In this document: piece by piece, positions 1 to 10,859 of the stretch
Position numbering within the stretch: the first letter of the stretch is position 1
Layout of the letters: every line of letters begins with the position of its first letter
From: Epiperipatus broadwayi
Lineage: Eukaryota > Onychophora > Udeonychophora > Euonychophora > Peripatidae
Direction of reading: 5' to 3'
DNA length: 64,000 bases
Assembly (NCBI GenBank): GCA_028023455.1
Contig: JAQFVV010006273.1
Coordinates: 2,170,001 to 2,234,000, forward strand
Notes under the pieces: generated by a model
What the model was told of the DNA's origin: nothing
Databases searched by the model: none
Seen by the model: only the letters and a program-made list of their open reading frames with translations
Made by a program: the position numbers and the translations under genes

Positions 1-1505
1 AAATTTGCTTTATATTTATTTACATCATATCTCAATGAAGTGTTTTAATCATATTTATAGATTGTAAATGATCTACTGATCTTGTATAGTTCACTTACAT
101 CAAATGAGGTGATAATATAATTGCCAACTGCATTTAGCAGAACTTAATAATTTTACAAACTCAAAAGTAGACATAACAGCAAGCTTACCAAAACCCATAA
201 TCTCTTGAAATTATTTAGCCACCAATTAAAATGCTTTATATAATAGCAACCTCTAAAATCAGTCATTAGGACGGGTCTTCTCTTTATTCAATTTAATGGT
301 AATGAATAATTGTGAAATTTTGCAATTGAAAAGTAAATTTTTAAAAATTGTTTCCTTGCAATTGTTTTCTTCTACATGACCATAAAACAATATTAATAAA
401 TTTATCTTTTATTACTTTTAAATTGTAATTATTAATTCTTTCACAATTCAATTTACAATACAATAATTCATTTTAGTATTATACATATATTGATCAATCA
501 GAACAAGTCTATTGCCTTTATCATTTTTCATATGAATACTATTATCGCAGAACATCAATATTAAATTATGAATAATTGTATTCCTTTGACTTGATAATCC
601 AGAGCTAACATATCCTTTTAACATTGGAAAAATTTGTTGAATCACAACAAATTTTTAACCTGAAAATTATAAGCTGTTTTAATGTCAGCAGTAATCCATG
701 TAAACCATTAAGGGGTTTGAACTCAGACTTTCACAAGACCCTCAATTATCCATGCTATCTCGTACTGCTGACACACTTGATCACACACATGTTGATAAGA
801 TTTATATTTTTGATCACATGTTGAGGGTCATGTGAAAGTCTGAGTTCAAACCCTTATGTATTATATATTGGAGTGCAGGTATGAAAAAGCCTGTACTGTA
901 GAAAAAATTCATATAGTAAATCATTAAGTTGATGGAATATAATTATAGTTTTAAACTGTTGTTCTGTGAATTGGTATTATTTATATGAAAAAAGATAAAG
1001 GCAATAACTTTATTTTGATTAATTACAATAATAAAATAAATTAGCAGATTGGTAAATTGAGTTTGAAAAGAATTGGTAATTATAATTTAAAATTAATAAA
1101 TAATAAATTTATTAATACTGTCTTATGTCCATGTAGAGGCAAAACAAATATAGGAAAAGAATATTTAAAAATTTATCCTTCCATTGAATAGTTTCACAAT
1201 TATTTGCTATCATTAAATTGCATAATATCTCTTAATGATTGATTTTGGAAGTTGCTATTATATAAAGCTTTTTAATTGGTGGTTAAATGATTACAAAAGA
1301 TAATGGGTTTTGGTAAACTTGATGTTATGTCTACATTTGAGTCTATAAAAATATTGAGTTTTTTAAAGTAGTTAATAATATTATTATTATCACATTCAAC
1401 ATATGTGCATTGCATGGATCTGTTAATAATTTACAATCTATAAATATTATTTAAAAGTTGTTATTGAGACATAATGTAAATAAAAATAAATTGGAATGGA
1501 TTGAT
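1..1505. repeat. Long foldback palindrome, arms about 640 bases
   Basis: Bases from the window start to about 640 pair, in reverse complement, with about 880-1505. Anchors that match across the arms include the segment around TTTATAGATTGTAAAT (51-68 versus 1433-1448), GCTTTATATAATAGCAAC (233-250 versus 1253-1270), TAATTGTGAAA near 306 and 1193, and TATTGCCTTTATCATTTTTC near 510 and 1000. The arms are diverged by substitutions and small indels, so the palindrome is old. The left arm may continue before base 1. The centre holds a separate small inverted-repeat element (709-855). No coding capacity is seen. Confidence 0.8.
709..855. mobile_element. Small MITE inside the palindrome centre
   Basis: A terminal inverted repeat of about 35 bases, starting AAGGGGTTTGAACTCAGACT on the left and its complement on the right, encloses about 70 bases. 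Its subterminal sequence (GACTTTCACAAGACCC; CACACATGTTGATAAGAT) is similar to the ends of the longer element at 30590-31490, so the two appear to be one family. It has no coding capacity. Confidence 0.75.
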
Positions 1506-1592
1506 CAGAATATTATGGCAGGCTATTGAAATAACATTTTTTGAGTAAATGATGTTTGCAGTTTGTTGTCATAAGAGATTGAAGATTGTTTT

Positions 1593-1698
1593 TTTTCATA
1601 TGTCATAGCATCGACTGGGATGTGAACCCACAACCGTCTGCAACCAACTACTTGCTTGCAAGGCTGCTGCGATGACCTCTCAGCTAACAACACTTGAC
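1593..1698 (-). mobile_element. tRNA-derived SINE, copy 1
   Basis: Read on the minus strand, the element has a tRNA-like head with an A-box-like TTAGCTGAGAGGT and a B-box-like GGTTCACATCCC. A short tail CGATGCTATGACATATG leads into an A-run. It is flanked by the 17-base direct repeat AGATTGAAGATTGTTTT at 1576-1592 and 1699-1715, a perfect target-site duplication. This shows insertion by a LINE-type machinery. Same family as the copy at 26278-26390. Confidence 0.9.
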
Positions 1699-1715
1699 AG
1701 ATTGAAGATTGTTTT

Positions 1716-2434
1716 ATACAAAAATCTTGGGCAAAAATTATGATGATAAATATAGAAGATATATTGATTATATGACCCAAGATCATTAATAAAAAAATAT
1801 TCTCAGGTTTACAGTGGACCATTGAGTATGAAAATGAACAATGTTTAAATATTTAAATGTATGTGTTGAATTGTAATCAATTTGATTAAAAATAATTGTA
1901 AATTTTAAATGTTAGGGAACTTGTGCACACTCTAGCATGCACATTTTAAAAAGTATAACCTTTCAGACTGAATGTTTTTATACTGTAATTGAGGCAGATA
2001 GATAGCAGAATGTTGAGAATTGATATTAAAGATTTCAAATTCATAGGTTACAATGGCTACAAGCATTTTATCCAAATGATAGCATAATTTGTGAAGAAAG
2101 ATAAGATACTAAATGAAAAATGAAAAAAAAAGTATAGTTTATTATGAATTTAAAATACAAAATAAATCAATAGTCCAATAACATCAATATTTGCAAATTT
2201 GGGAATACTAACATGAACATCCTACTTAGCTCAAATGTGATTATTATGTAACTTTATCAAGTATAAAATTTTTGATAATAACATGAAAATACTGAAAGAG
2301 GACTCAAATAAATAATAATAATAATTTAAAAGAAAAATCCACAAATCTTTTAGTAAGAAAAGACTATATCTTCTTTATTAATAATCATTAGTTTCCTTAG
2401 TTCATTAAGTTATTAGATTATATATATATATATT
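1716..2434. other. Featureless AT-rich intron or flank
   Basis: Apart from short A/T runs and a TA run just before 2435, no gene, repeat structure or recognisable element was seen. Confidence 0.5.
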
Positions 2435-3402
2435 GTAATGGGCACATAGCCATTACATTTTTTTAAAAAAAAATTAAATATGAAAAATAAAAGTTCGCAA
2501 ATAAAAACTTCTTTTTTAATAATTAAAAACTGAAAATTAAAAATCATCTAAACTCTAATATATAAAATTGCACAGATGAAAAATTATTAAATGAAAACTT
2601 TATTAAGAAGAAAAAAGTATTTTAAAACTAAATTTTCAATAAAGATTTAAAGATAAAAATATATCTAAGTTTGTACAATAAATTAATTAATGTTATTGTA
2701 AAATGGAAATGATTATTTTAATTAGTCCAAGTGAACTAGCCCTTGGGCATTTCAAAATATATAAGAAAAGGTCAGATAGGAGAGAAAAAACAATAGAAAC
2801 TAATAGCCAATAAAAGAAATTCCTCAGGAAACGGACCAGAATGAAAAGATCATCATCGTCATGACGTAATGTCTTCTGGATCCGAAAGTTTATTATAAAA
2901 GGAAAGAGATGTGAATTAGAGAGGTTAGATATGTGTTAAGTCAGAGAGAGTTGGAGGAGAAGGGATTGAAAGATGCACTTTCAATTCCTTCAGTTGTTCT
3001 AAAGAAAATGAAACATAATTTTTCCATATTGTGGACTATAAGACATCTGGGCCTGGAAATTAAATACCAGCTACAATAAAGGACCAATGGCTAACTGGAT
3101 ACAAATCTCTTCAGGACGGCATGGGAATTCGCATTCAAAATTACAAGCAACTACAAAATATGGACCTTTTAAAACCGTAAGAACTTTAGAAAATTTGTAA
3201 ACATTAAATATAAAACTTTCCCAGTATTTAAATTATAGCAATAGTATTGCCTATCTGACCAAACTAAATTATTTATTAATTATTTTATTGAATGTATTAT
3301 TTGTTTGTTAAATCATTTCCATTAATTTATTTTATGTTCTTTTAAGTTTTTGTTATGATTTATATATATATAAACAACTTGTAATAAATATTAAATTTAC
3401 AT
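2435..3402 (+). mobile_element. Possible solo LTR
   Basis: The segment begins TGTAATGG, in a short palindrome TGTAATGG...CCATTACA, and ends ...ATTTACA, so it has TG...CA ends. Near its middle is a TATA-box-like TATTATAAAAGGAAAG (2892-2907) followed by a non-repetitive transcribed-looking stretch, and an AATAAA lies about 20 bases before the right end. That U3-TATA-R-AATAAA order is what a solo LTR would show. I found no convincing target duplication or internal coding sequence, so this is a hypothesis. Confidence 0.35.
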
Positions 3403-5357
3403 CGGGCGTGAATGGCTGCATAGATTCGTAATGTTATGTTAGTTTAACTGAGGGTTAATCTTAGGTTATTCATTTCATAGTTAAATTGGGTCAATGGATT
3501 GGATATATTGGTGTAATTATTAGATGTAGTATGAGATTTGCTACGTGCAGGATCACATATTACACCACACACCCCCTTTTTGCCTATGGAATGGGATGGT
3601 AAGACAGAAAATTGCAGTCCCTTCTTATGGAGTTTTTTTTTATTTCTCTTCATGTCAGATAGATGTAGTATTTCTGTCTGGACGAGAATCAAGGTCTTCT
3701 ATTAACCATGCTGCTCAGATGTGCATTCCTTATGATGTGGTTTTTGTGCTGTCATATTCATGCTGCATTGAATACATCTATATATCAGATAGATTGGCAT
3801 TGGTTTGACTGTGAACTTTTGGCCTAAGGTTAAATAAGGGAGAGAATATTTTCTTTTCAAATGCAATCCATGTAGTCTATTCATACTCGGCACTCAAATA
3901 AATATTAAACTCATCTGTGTGAACTTTTAAAATAAAATAAAAACAGTTAAATTGTAAATTAAAATCTAAAGTAAAATAAGTTATAATGTTTTGTAAAAAA
4001 ATAAAAGTTAGACTAAAATTTTAATGCTAAATTTATATATATTAAATAAATGTTTGTGTGGGTTATTACTGGCAGTGGCTTCTTTTATTTTTTTAATATT
4101 GAAAATATTTTTAAATAAGAATTCATATTTTATAAATCTCTGCATCTCACTGAGCTAGTAGCATGGACTGATGGTCTGAATAAAACATGTAAAATGTGAA
4201 TCTTTATCTGCCTACTATATAAATTTTCTAGGTTCTAAACATCTAGTGGTACCCTGTACAGCAGATACGGTAAGACTCAAATCCATCGGATCGTTATAAT
4301 ATATAAAGAATGTAAAGTTTCAAGTTTATTGTTCATGGGTGCACACACACTCCCCCACCTTTATTATTAAAAGGAGGCTGCCCTGCCAACAGTTTTATTG
4401 TTATTGATATTGGAATTGTCTAAGTGTTGATTGGTTTTTAATAATATATACAAAATAGATTAGTCAAATTGCATACAAAGATGTAAATAATTTAAGGACT
4501 CATTGCCTATATCAATGCTTAGAGAGAAACCAATAATTAGCTCCTCATTATCCAATGTTTCATCCTATACTACAATGTAGATAAGGGCAAGATTTCAGTT
4601 AGCTGAAGGCCACTAGTAGACTACAAATAATTTTTTAAGTGATGATTGTTTAAAAAAAATAATGGTGGACTAATGCTACATTCAACTAATATTAGATAGC
4701 TATACATAAAAAATGCATTTTCACTCACATATAGCTACTAAAGATGAGATATATATTTTCACAATCAAGATGGCTGTGTATAAAGAAGCACTTGCCAATA
4801 AATGATTTAGATGATATGTGCCTTTGTTTGAAATGTATTATGATGCTTTAAGTTCATTACAAATTTATTGGCTCAAATACATTCACTGTATAATGTAAAG
4901 ATACAAATGGAAGCATTACATACATTCAATCAGAAACAAAATCAATAAATCTGTTTTTTTTGTCATGACATGTATACAAATTTTAGTAATTCATTGCGAA
5001 AAATTAGTATTTTATCATACTTTAAAAGAGAGGAGTAATGTCTGAAAAAATTGCAAAAAAAAAAAAAGAAATGAAGAAAGACAAAAATAGATACATTATA
5101 TATGTTATCCAAGTATATCATTTTGAGGACATTTTAAAACCAAGCATGTAATATGAAAGTGTGGACTACATCACTTGCTGAAAATTACAAATAGCTCTTG
5201 CCCTGAAAAAGTGTGATTCCTGCTTTCTATAATGGAAAACTCTTCAGATGATCCAGGAGATATATCAATTTTACTAAATACTGATATCATAGCATATTAT
5301 CTTTGTATTAGAAACCTGTGATTCTATTGTTATTCAAATCATGTACAAATAAACTTA
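3403..5357. other. Intron or flank without recognised features
   Basis: AT-rich DNA with several short open frames (around 3444-3893) that have no recognisable motifs and overlap one another on both strands. I looked here for the linker and NBD1 exons of the transporter (Walker A, LSGGQ) and saw none. Confidence 0.5.
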
Positions 5358-5359
5358 TA

Positions 5360-6368
5360 CACCTGGGTCTCTTTTTATGCGGATTTATTTAATGCGATTT
5401 TGAAGTTACGCAATTCATGTTTCTTTGGAAGTCGAACTCCGATAATGCGCTATTACTTAAAATAATAAATTTCCCACACTTATGTCATATTGAAAGTAAT
5501 AGCACATTATTGGAATTCAACTTTCATCTTAGTAATTTCAATATCTTCAGTGCTTTATAATAGTAAGATTTTATGCAATAATGAAATTAAAATCATAATT
5601 TCCACATTTTATGTATACACACATTAAATTTTACAAGATTATAATGTAAATTTGTTCAACCATTGTGCGTGTTAATTTTGCATTTTAAATCACATTCTGT
5701 TTTTGCTTTTTAAAAAAGAACGTAATCAATTGTTAATCATTTAGTGTCCGCAAGTTTATCTTTAATTATTTTCTTATTAATGACACTAATCACGAATGTA
5801 CTCTTAAATTCCAACGAGAGCTAAATGGTTGTATATCTGGATATCGCAAGCTTCATAAACAATTAATAAAATTGTCATTTCAAAGATTAATTACTAATTA
5901 TGTTGTAACCAGAAAACTATTAACACAACATGAGAGTGAAGTTGGCGCTAATTGTATTTCCTCTTGTGAAGAATCTGATTTTTTACCAGTTTGCAAACGA
6001 ACCTGTTTATTGGCAAGTAGCGATAATAATTAAAACGTGTATAAAAAAATGTCAATTACTGTACTGTAAATTATGCATAAAAATATATTATTTTAAATAA
6101 AATTAAATATTATAGTTAAAAAATGTTTGTCTTGTATCAATTTTTTTCAAATTTGAAATTTTTTATTTGTCATATTTTATTTCCTTATTTTTTTTTTTTG
6201 CACGAATTTTGAAATAATTTTACATTGGTGCTTTACTTTTACACAGGTTTTGAAAAATCACAGTCCGTATCCCCCCTTTTTCAAGGTAAGTTATGTCTAT
6301 TTTTTCACGATTTCATTTGTGCGTGTTTTCTGAGGAACCTATCTATCGCGTAAAACGAGACCCAGGTG
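5360..6368 (+). mobile_element. TA-flanked DNA transposon, Tigger/pogo-like ends
   Basis: The element has terminal inverted repeats CACCTGGGTCTC(T/G)TTTTA of about 22 bases, with matches continuing through GCG. Each end is bounded by TA (5358-5359 and 6369-6370), as for Tc1/mariner/pogo elements. The GGTCTCGTTTTACGCG end resembles the remembered Tigger-type terminus (CCTCGTTTTAxxGCG). It is 1009 bases, too short for an intact transposase. An open stretch of about 99 codons at 5738-6034 (plus strand, no useful Met, ends TAA) may be a remnant of coding sequence, but I could not identify it. Confidence 0.8.
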
Positions 6369-6468
6369 TATATGCAAAACTAAAAAGGCAGAGATTAGAT
6401 CTATAAATGAATTTGTATCTGCATAGCCATCTATTTTGTTATAAACCAGTATTTTAAAGTAAATGTAC

Positions 6469-6576
6469 CTGTATTCGTCTGCAGCTAACTTTTCCTTCAG
6501 CTAAAGCTTGAATCGCAAATGGTAGAAAACTTAAAGAAAAACTCGCAGAATTGAAAACAGCCACAATTGTGAAAGC
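6469..6576 (-). CDS. ABCC5-like: ABCC5-like transporter, exon with TM6 of TMD1
   Basis: Minus-strand exon of 108 bases (36 codons, phase 0/0) with acceptor TTATTCAG before 6576 and donor GTACAT after 6469. It encodes AFTIVAVFNSASFSLSFLPF followed by AIQALAEGKVSCRRIQ. This matches ABCC5 AFTVVTVFNSMTFALKVTPFSVKSLSEASVAVDRFK, the last helix of TMD1 and the start of the linker to NBD1. It is the last exon recognisable at this end. The linker and the Walker A, signature and Walker B exons were not found in 1-6468 and should lie outside the window. Confidence 0.92.
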
Positions 6577-6968
6577 CTGAATAAAATTAACATAAGATTA
6601 ATATTAAATTCCTTAATTGTTAAAAAAAATAATCTGATTATTTTTGCAACTAATTTAGGAATGATATATGCAACTATATATATATATTGATACATAGATG
6701 AATATATTATAATGCATACTGTTAAATAAATAGATGGATATATCTCCTGTAATAATTTCTCATTATTTTTACTTAAGTTAATTAAATTTATTTCAACTTG
6801 GTTAATATGTAAGAAATATTCAAGTTTATCACTTTTAAACCCTATCTTTTTTAAAACATTGGAGTAATATTTATTTTATAGATATAATAAACACCTCCAT
6901 ACTTCACCATTCTTTTTAAATTCACTTAAATAAAGATATACACTATTTAATTGTAAGTCAACAGTTAC

Positions 6969-7202
6969 CTGCGAAGATGTGAGATCCCCTCCAGTTAATG
7001 TCAATCCTATAAAAGTGACAACAGATGCTAATAGTGGCACTAATGGTGTCAAGCTGGTATTAATACTTTGAACATAGTTTAAATTTTGTAAGGCTTCTAA
7101 TTCCTTTTTACGAACTTGCTTAATGTTATTAGAAAAGTATTCTTCCCAAGCATACATTTTGATTAATTTTATGTTGGTTATTGTGTCAGACATAAGGTTA
7201 CC
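6969..7202 (-). CDS. ABCC5-like: ABCC5-like transporter, coupling helix and TM5 exon
   Basis: Minus-strand exon of 234 bases (78 codons, phase 0/0) with acceptor TTTTAG before 7202 and donor GTAACT after 6969. It begins GNLMSDTITNIKLIKMYAWE. The IKxIKMYAWE motif is the hallmark of the second intracellular loop (coupling helix) of ABCC TMD1. A charged stretch NNIKQVRKKELEALQ follows, then a hydrophobic helix LTPLVPLLASVVTFIGLTL. It ends GGDLTSSQ, which corresponds to GFDLTAAQ of ABCC5. The methionine at codon 4 is internal, not a start. Confidence 0.95.
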
Positions 7203-7285
7203 CTAAAAGTAAAGAAAAAAACCCTTGAGGAAGCATTAAAACAAATTTTAAAATTTAAATGAATTAAGTTAAAGATATTACTTAC

Positions 7286-7348
7286 TCTTTCATCTAATAA
7301 TGCAGAACTCCGAGTTCTATATATTGTAGTTAATTTCGAAATCCCAAT
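7286..7348 (-). CDS. ABCC5-like: ABCC5-like transporter, small loop exon
   Basis: Minus-strand exon of 63 bases (21 codons, phase 0/0), too short to stand out as an open frame. The acceptor TTTCTAG precedes 7348 and donor GTAAGT follows 7286. It encodes IGISKLTTIYRTRSSALLDE-R, aligning with the ABCC5 stretch SRLTAYFRRKxVxxTDER before the coupling helix. The following intron is only 83 bases (7203-7285), in contrast with the multi-kilobase introns elsewhere. Confidence 0.88.
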
Positions 7349-8714
7349 CTAGAAATGAATCACATAATTACATCTATCTGCCTACATATATTATAAGTAT
7401 TATATCTAGATCTCTATCTATTTATTATCTATAAATATATACTACATTTTAATCAATATGGCTAAAAACAAAAGCATATTATGAGATCAGGTCATATAAA
7501 TGAAATTTTCTTCACTAACGTTTATTGTCTGGGGTTATAGCTGAAAGTAATGGCTAGGTACTTATTTACAATGAATTCTAGTATTGTTAGTTGTATTGCT
7601 TATTAACAAGCTACCTGAAAAATATTCTGAATTTGATTTCTTTTTTTTTTTTAAATATCTTGAAATAATCTTCACATTTTTCTCATAATATCAATTACTG
7701 TCAGTTATGTAACTAATGTGCAAATCACTGCATTTATATTTTATTATAAGAATTAGATAGCATGTTTGTAATAGATAAATTGCTTTTATTTAAAAAGATA
7801 TTTAAATGTCTAGATAATTAAATGCATATCTTTTGTTGTTGCTGTAGTATTAAACTGAAACTGCTGACACAATGGCTACATGCTGACTTTTTAAATCAAA
7901 GTATGCAGATCAATCCTCAGAAAGATGAAATAGCATGTAAACAGTTCACTGAAGATCACAGACCTTTCTAGCCCTCTATCACAGAATAACAATGAAGTAA
8001 AAGATATATCAACTAAACTTGCCAAATACTGGGTAGTAAGAGTGTGAGAGGATTTTCACTCTTGCTTTATCCTATAATAAAGAATATGCAACAAACATTT
8101 AATATCAATACTGGATAGTTGTCTGTTTTTATCTATAGGCTGACTTCCTGAAAAAAAAATCAGGTTGTAATTTCTTTAAAATAAGTATAAATTTTTATTT
8201 TAGATTTATTTGGTTTGAATTCAAATTATAATGCAAGAGTGTAATGTTTAAAATGAGGTAAATTTCAATTTTAAAAATGTGAAGAAGTAATAAGCCTCGA
8301 ATGTTAAATTAAAATATAGTCAGAGTTAAAGAAACAAACTTTTATGTTAACTAAATTTCATCATATAAAATAATGAAAGTTTGTTATAAGTTTGTGAATA
8401 CTTTGACAACTAACTTATTTTCTCCTACATCTATTTTCATAAATATGCTGTTCAAAAGTTTTTTGGTCTCTCCTGTTCTAAAACCATATACCCCCAAAAT
8501 AAGATTCATTTGTTTGTTTGTTTAAATAATTTTTGTTTTAAAACTTAATATCAAAGTTGTCTTTTCATTCATTTATTTCTGATTTTTAGTTTATCTTATA
8601 AACTTTGAATTTTCTTTTTGTGTATGTTTAACAATTTATTACATAATTATAATAATAAAATTTATGACAAGATAAATAATATTGATTTTTTTCCTTTGTT
8701 TGTATTTGTAATTC

Positions 8715-8882
8715 AAATTTGCATATGTTGTTTGTCTATATAATGAAGTTGTTTCTGTCTTCTTTATAATCGAAAACTGAGTTCACTTTCAGGGAAGCAC
8801 TTTACCAAAAGTGCACTCAGCTTTAGCTTACAAAAAAGAAAGAAATCACTTCATTATGTAGACAAACAACATATGCAAATTT
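8715..8882. mobile_element. MITE with about 40-base terminal inverted repeats
   Basis: Left end AAATTTGCATATGTTGTTTG and the matching complement at the right end form an inverted repeat of about 40 bases (about 90 percent match) around a spacer of about 90 bases. There is no coding capacity. It sits in the 3.2 kb intron between exons 10519-10692 and 7286-7348. Confidence 0.8.
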
Positions 8883-9479
8883 AAGAAGATAAATAGTAAC
8901 TGTTTTGATATTAAAATGCATATTTGTTTAATAATTTTTGTTATTTAAAATTCTATTTAATGTAGCAAAGTTTCTGAACATAAGACGAATTAAAAGTAAA
9001 CATTTTTTTTACATAATTAATAATTATTATTAACATTTTCAAATACATTTTATTATCATTTCTTCTCATTTTTATTCATTTTTTTTTATTTTATCATCTT
9101 TAGACATGTAAATGAATGCTTACATCAGCCATTGGCTATTTCTTTTCATTAATGGTAACAATGAATCATACCTTTGTTTAAAATATTTTGATTTTTTAAT
9201 TATATCCACATCAATTCTGACTTCAACATTTTTCTAACTTTATATTTATTTTTTTACTATTTTAATCATTGTAATTATATTCATTGAATTAGAATAGCAA
9301 AAAAAAAAAATGTGGGTCTGAATTACATAAACAACTACTGAACTGCATTACACTAACTTGCATAAAATAGCATATAACTTTTCAGTATGAACAAATGAAT
9401 GTGAAATAATTATTATCCAGGAAAATATAATATCAAGAAAATATAGCTATGTATTATTCTGTTTTCTAACTATCCATTC

Positions 9480-9782
9480 CCTAACCATTTATCCCACATT
9501 AAATCATTATCCATCTATTTATATATCTACATTTTATATTTGTACATATCTACCTATATATTTATCTATTATTTTATCTAATTATAATTACATTCATTTT
9601 TATTCTATTTAGCTATCACTTGATTTATTCATCCATTCATTTATCTATCTATTAATATAATTAAATACCTATATGTCAATTTAAATATATCTACTTGCTT
9701 CTATCTACTTATATATCCCATATCTATCTATATATTACCTACTTATCTTTTTCTCCATCCATCCATCCATCTATATATCTAT
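9480..9782. repeat. Degenerate (TATC/ATCC) tetranucleotide region
   Basis: Interrupted TATC, ATCT and CATC units over about 300 bases, an old, decayed microsatellite similar in unit to the long array at 17497. Confidence 0.7.
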
Positions 9783-9968
9783 CTTCCCATCCATCTGTCT
9801 ATATTTATTTATTCATCTATATACTTATGTTTAAATTTTGCTAATGTGAAGTTATTTATTTATATTGTGTATACACTTCCCATCCATCTGTCTATATCTA
9901 TTTATTCATCTATATACTTATGTTTAAATTTTGCTAATGTGAAGTTATTTATTTATATTGTGTATACA
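9783..9968. repeat. Tandem duplication, 2 x 93 bases
   Basis: Two adjacent copies of a 93-base unit starting CTTCCCATCCATCTG differ at one position that I can see (TATATTTATTT versus TATATCTATTT). The near identity in a decayed neighbourhood indicates a recent local duplication. Confidence 0.92.
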
Positions 9969-10518
9969 ATACCATCAAATTATTAAATATTCTATCCAAT
10001 TAGTCCACCAATTACACTCTTACAGTCACTGTATAACAAAAAAAAAAAAAATCAAACAATCACTCTATAGACATATGTTTCAAGAAAAACCTTCTTCTTC
10101 AACTACATGTGAATATAATCAATCTCCCATGAAAGAGAGAAATCACATTCTATGTAATACCAAATCAGAATTGAACTTAATAATAAAGTATGACTAAATT
10201 ATGCAGATATCTAAAATATTAGTATTCTCAAACACTGATACATGTTCAATGCAGCAATTGATATTTATATTTATAAAACATGATTCAACATTGTTAATTT
10301 TTAAAATTGTTTGGGTTATTAGCATTTCATTGCATTTTAAAAAAACACTTCTCTATATCTATATGCAGCTTTTCTAAAAGAAATATATCTGAGAACAAAT
10401 TTAGTTTCATACATCAGTGACAATGAAAAGAAAATTAAAAATTAAAAGTTTATCAGCACAACTGAAATATTATTAAAATTATAATCAATATATAGAATAA
10501 ACATTAATATTTATGTAC

Positions 10519-10692
10519 CTGAAGAAAGTAAATTAATATAAACATACTGAATCCTAACAAGGCCCATGGACCAATTAGAAGTGTGGAATAAATAAGAGTA
10601 GCAATACCAGTAATTGGAGTTGCCAAAATGAATAAACCTCCTGTCACTGCTTCAAAGAGTGCTTGGACATCAGTTGTACAGAGAGTTATAAG
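10519..10692 (-). CDS. ABCC5-like: ABCC5-like transporter, exon with TM3-TM4 of TMD1
   Basis: Minus-strand exon of 174 bases (58 codons, phase 0/0) with donor GTACAT after 10519. The acceptor TTATAG before 10692 lies directly against a trinucleotide repeat array (10693-10855), so the usual pyrimidine tract is replaced by (TTA/TTG/TCA)n. The product runs LITLCTTDVQALFEAV, then a helix GGLFILATPITGIATLIYS, then LLIGPWALLGFSMFILIYFL. This matches the ABCC5 pattern INxCSNDGQRMFEA, GGPVVAILGMIY and ILGPTxxLGSAVFILFYP. It supplies the third and fourth helices of TMD1. Confidence 0.93.
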
Positions 10693-10739
10693 CTATAATA
10701 ATAATAATGATAATAATAATAATGATGATGATGATGATG

Positions 10740-10776
<37 letters not shown>

Positions 10777-10855
10777 CAACAACAACAATAACAACAATAA
10801 TAGTAATAATAATAACAATAAAAATAATAGTAATAATAATAATAATAATTTATTG
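10693..10855. repeat. (AAT)n/(GAT)n/(AAC)n array at a splice acceptor
   Basis: A compound trinucleotide microsatellite of AAT with blocks of GAT and AAC abuts the 5' boundary of the transporter exon 10519-10692. On the minus strand it reads (TTA/TTG/TCA)n and therefore occupies the branch point and pyrimidine tract position. The asparagine-rich and leucine-rich open frames across it are low-complexity artefacts. Confidence 0.9.
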
Positions 10856-10859
10856 TAAA

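Noticed and set aside
1-6468. NBD1 exons of the transporter
   Set aside because: Looked for Walker A, signature and Walker B coding on the minus strand; none was recognisable, so they probably lie outside the window.
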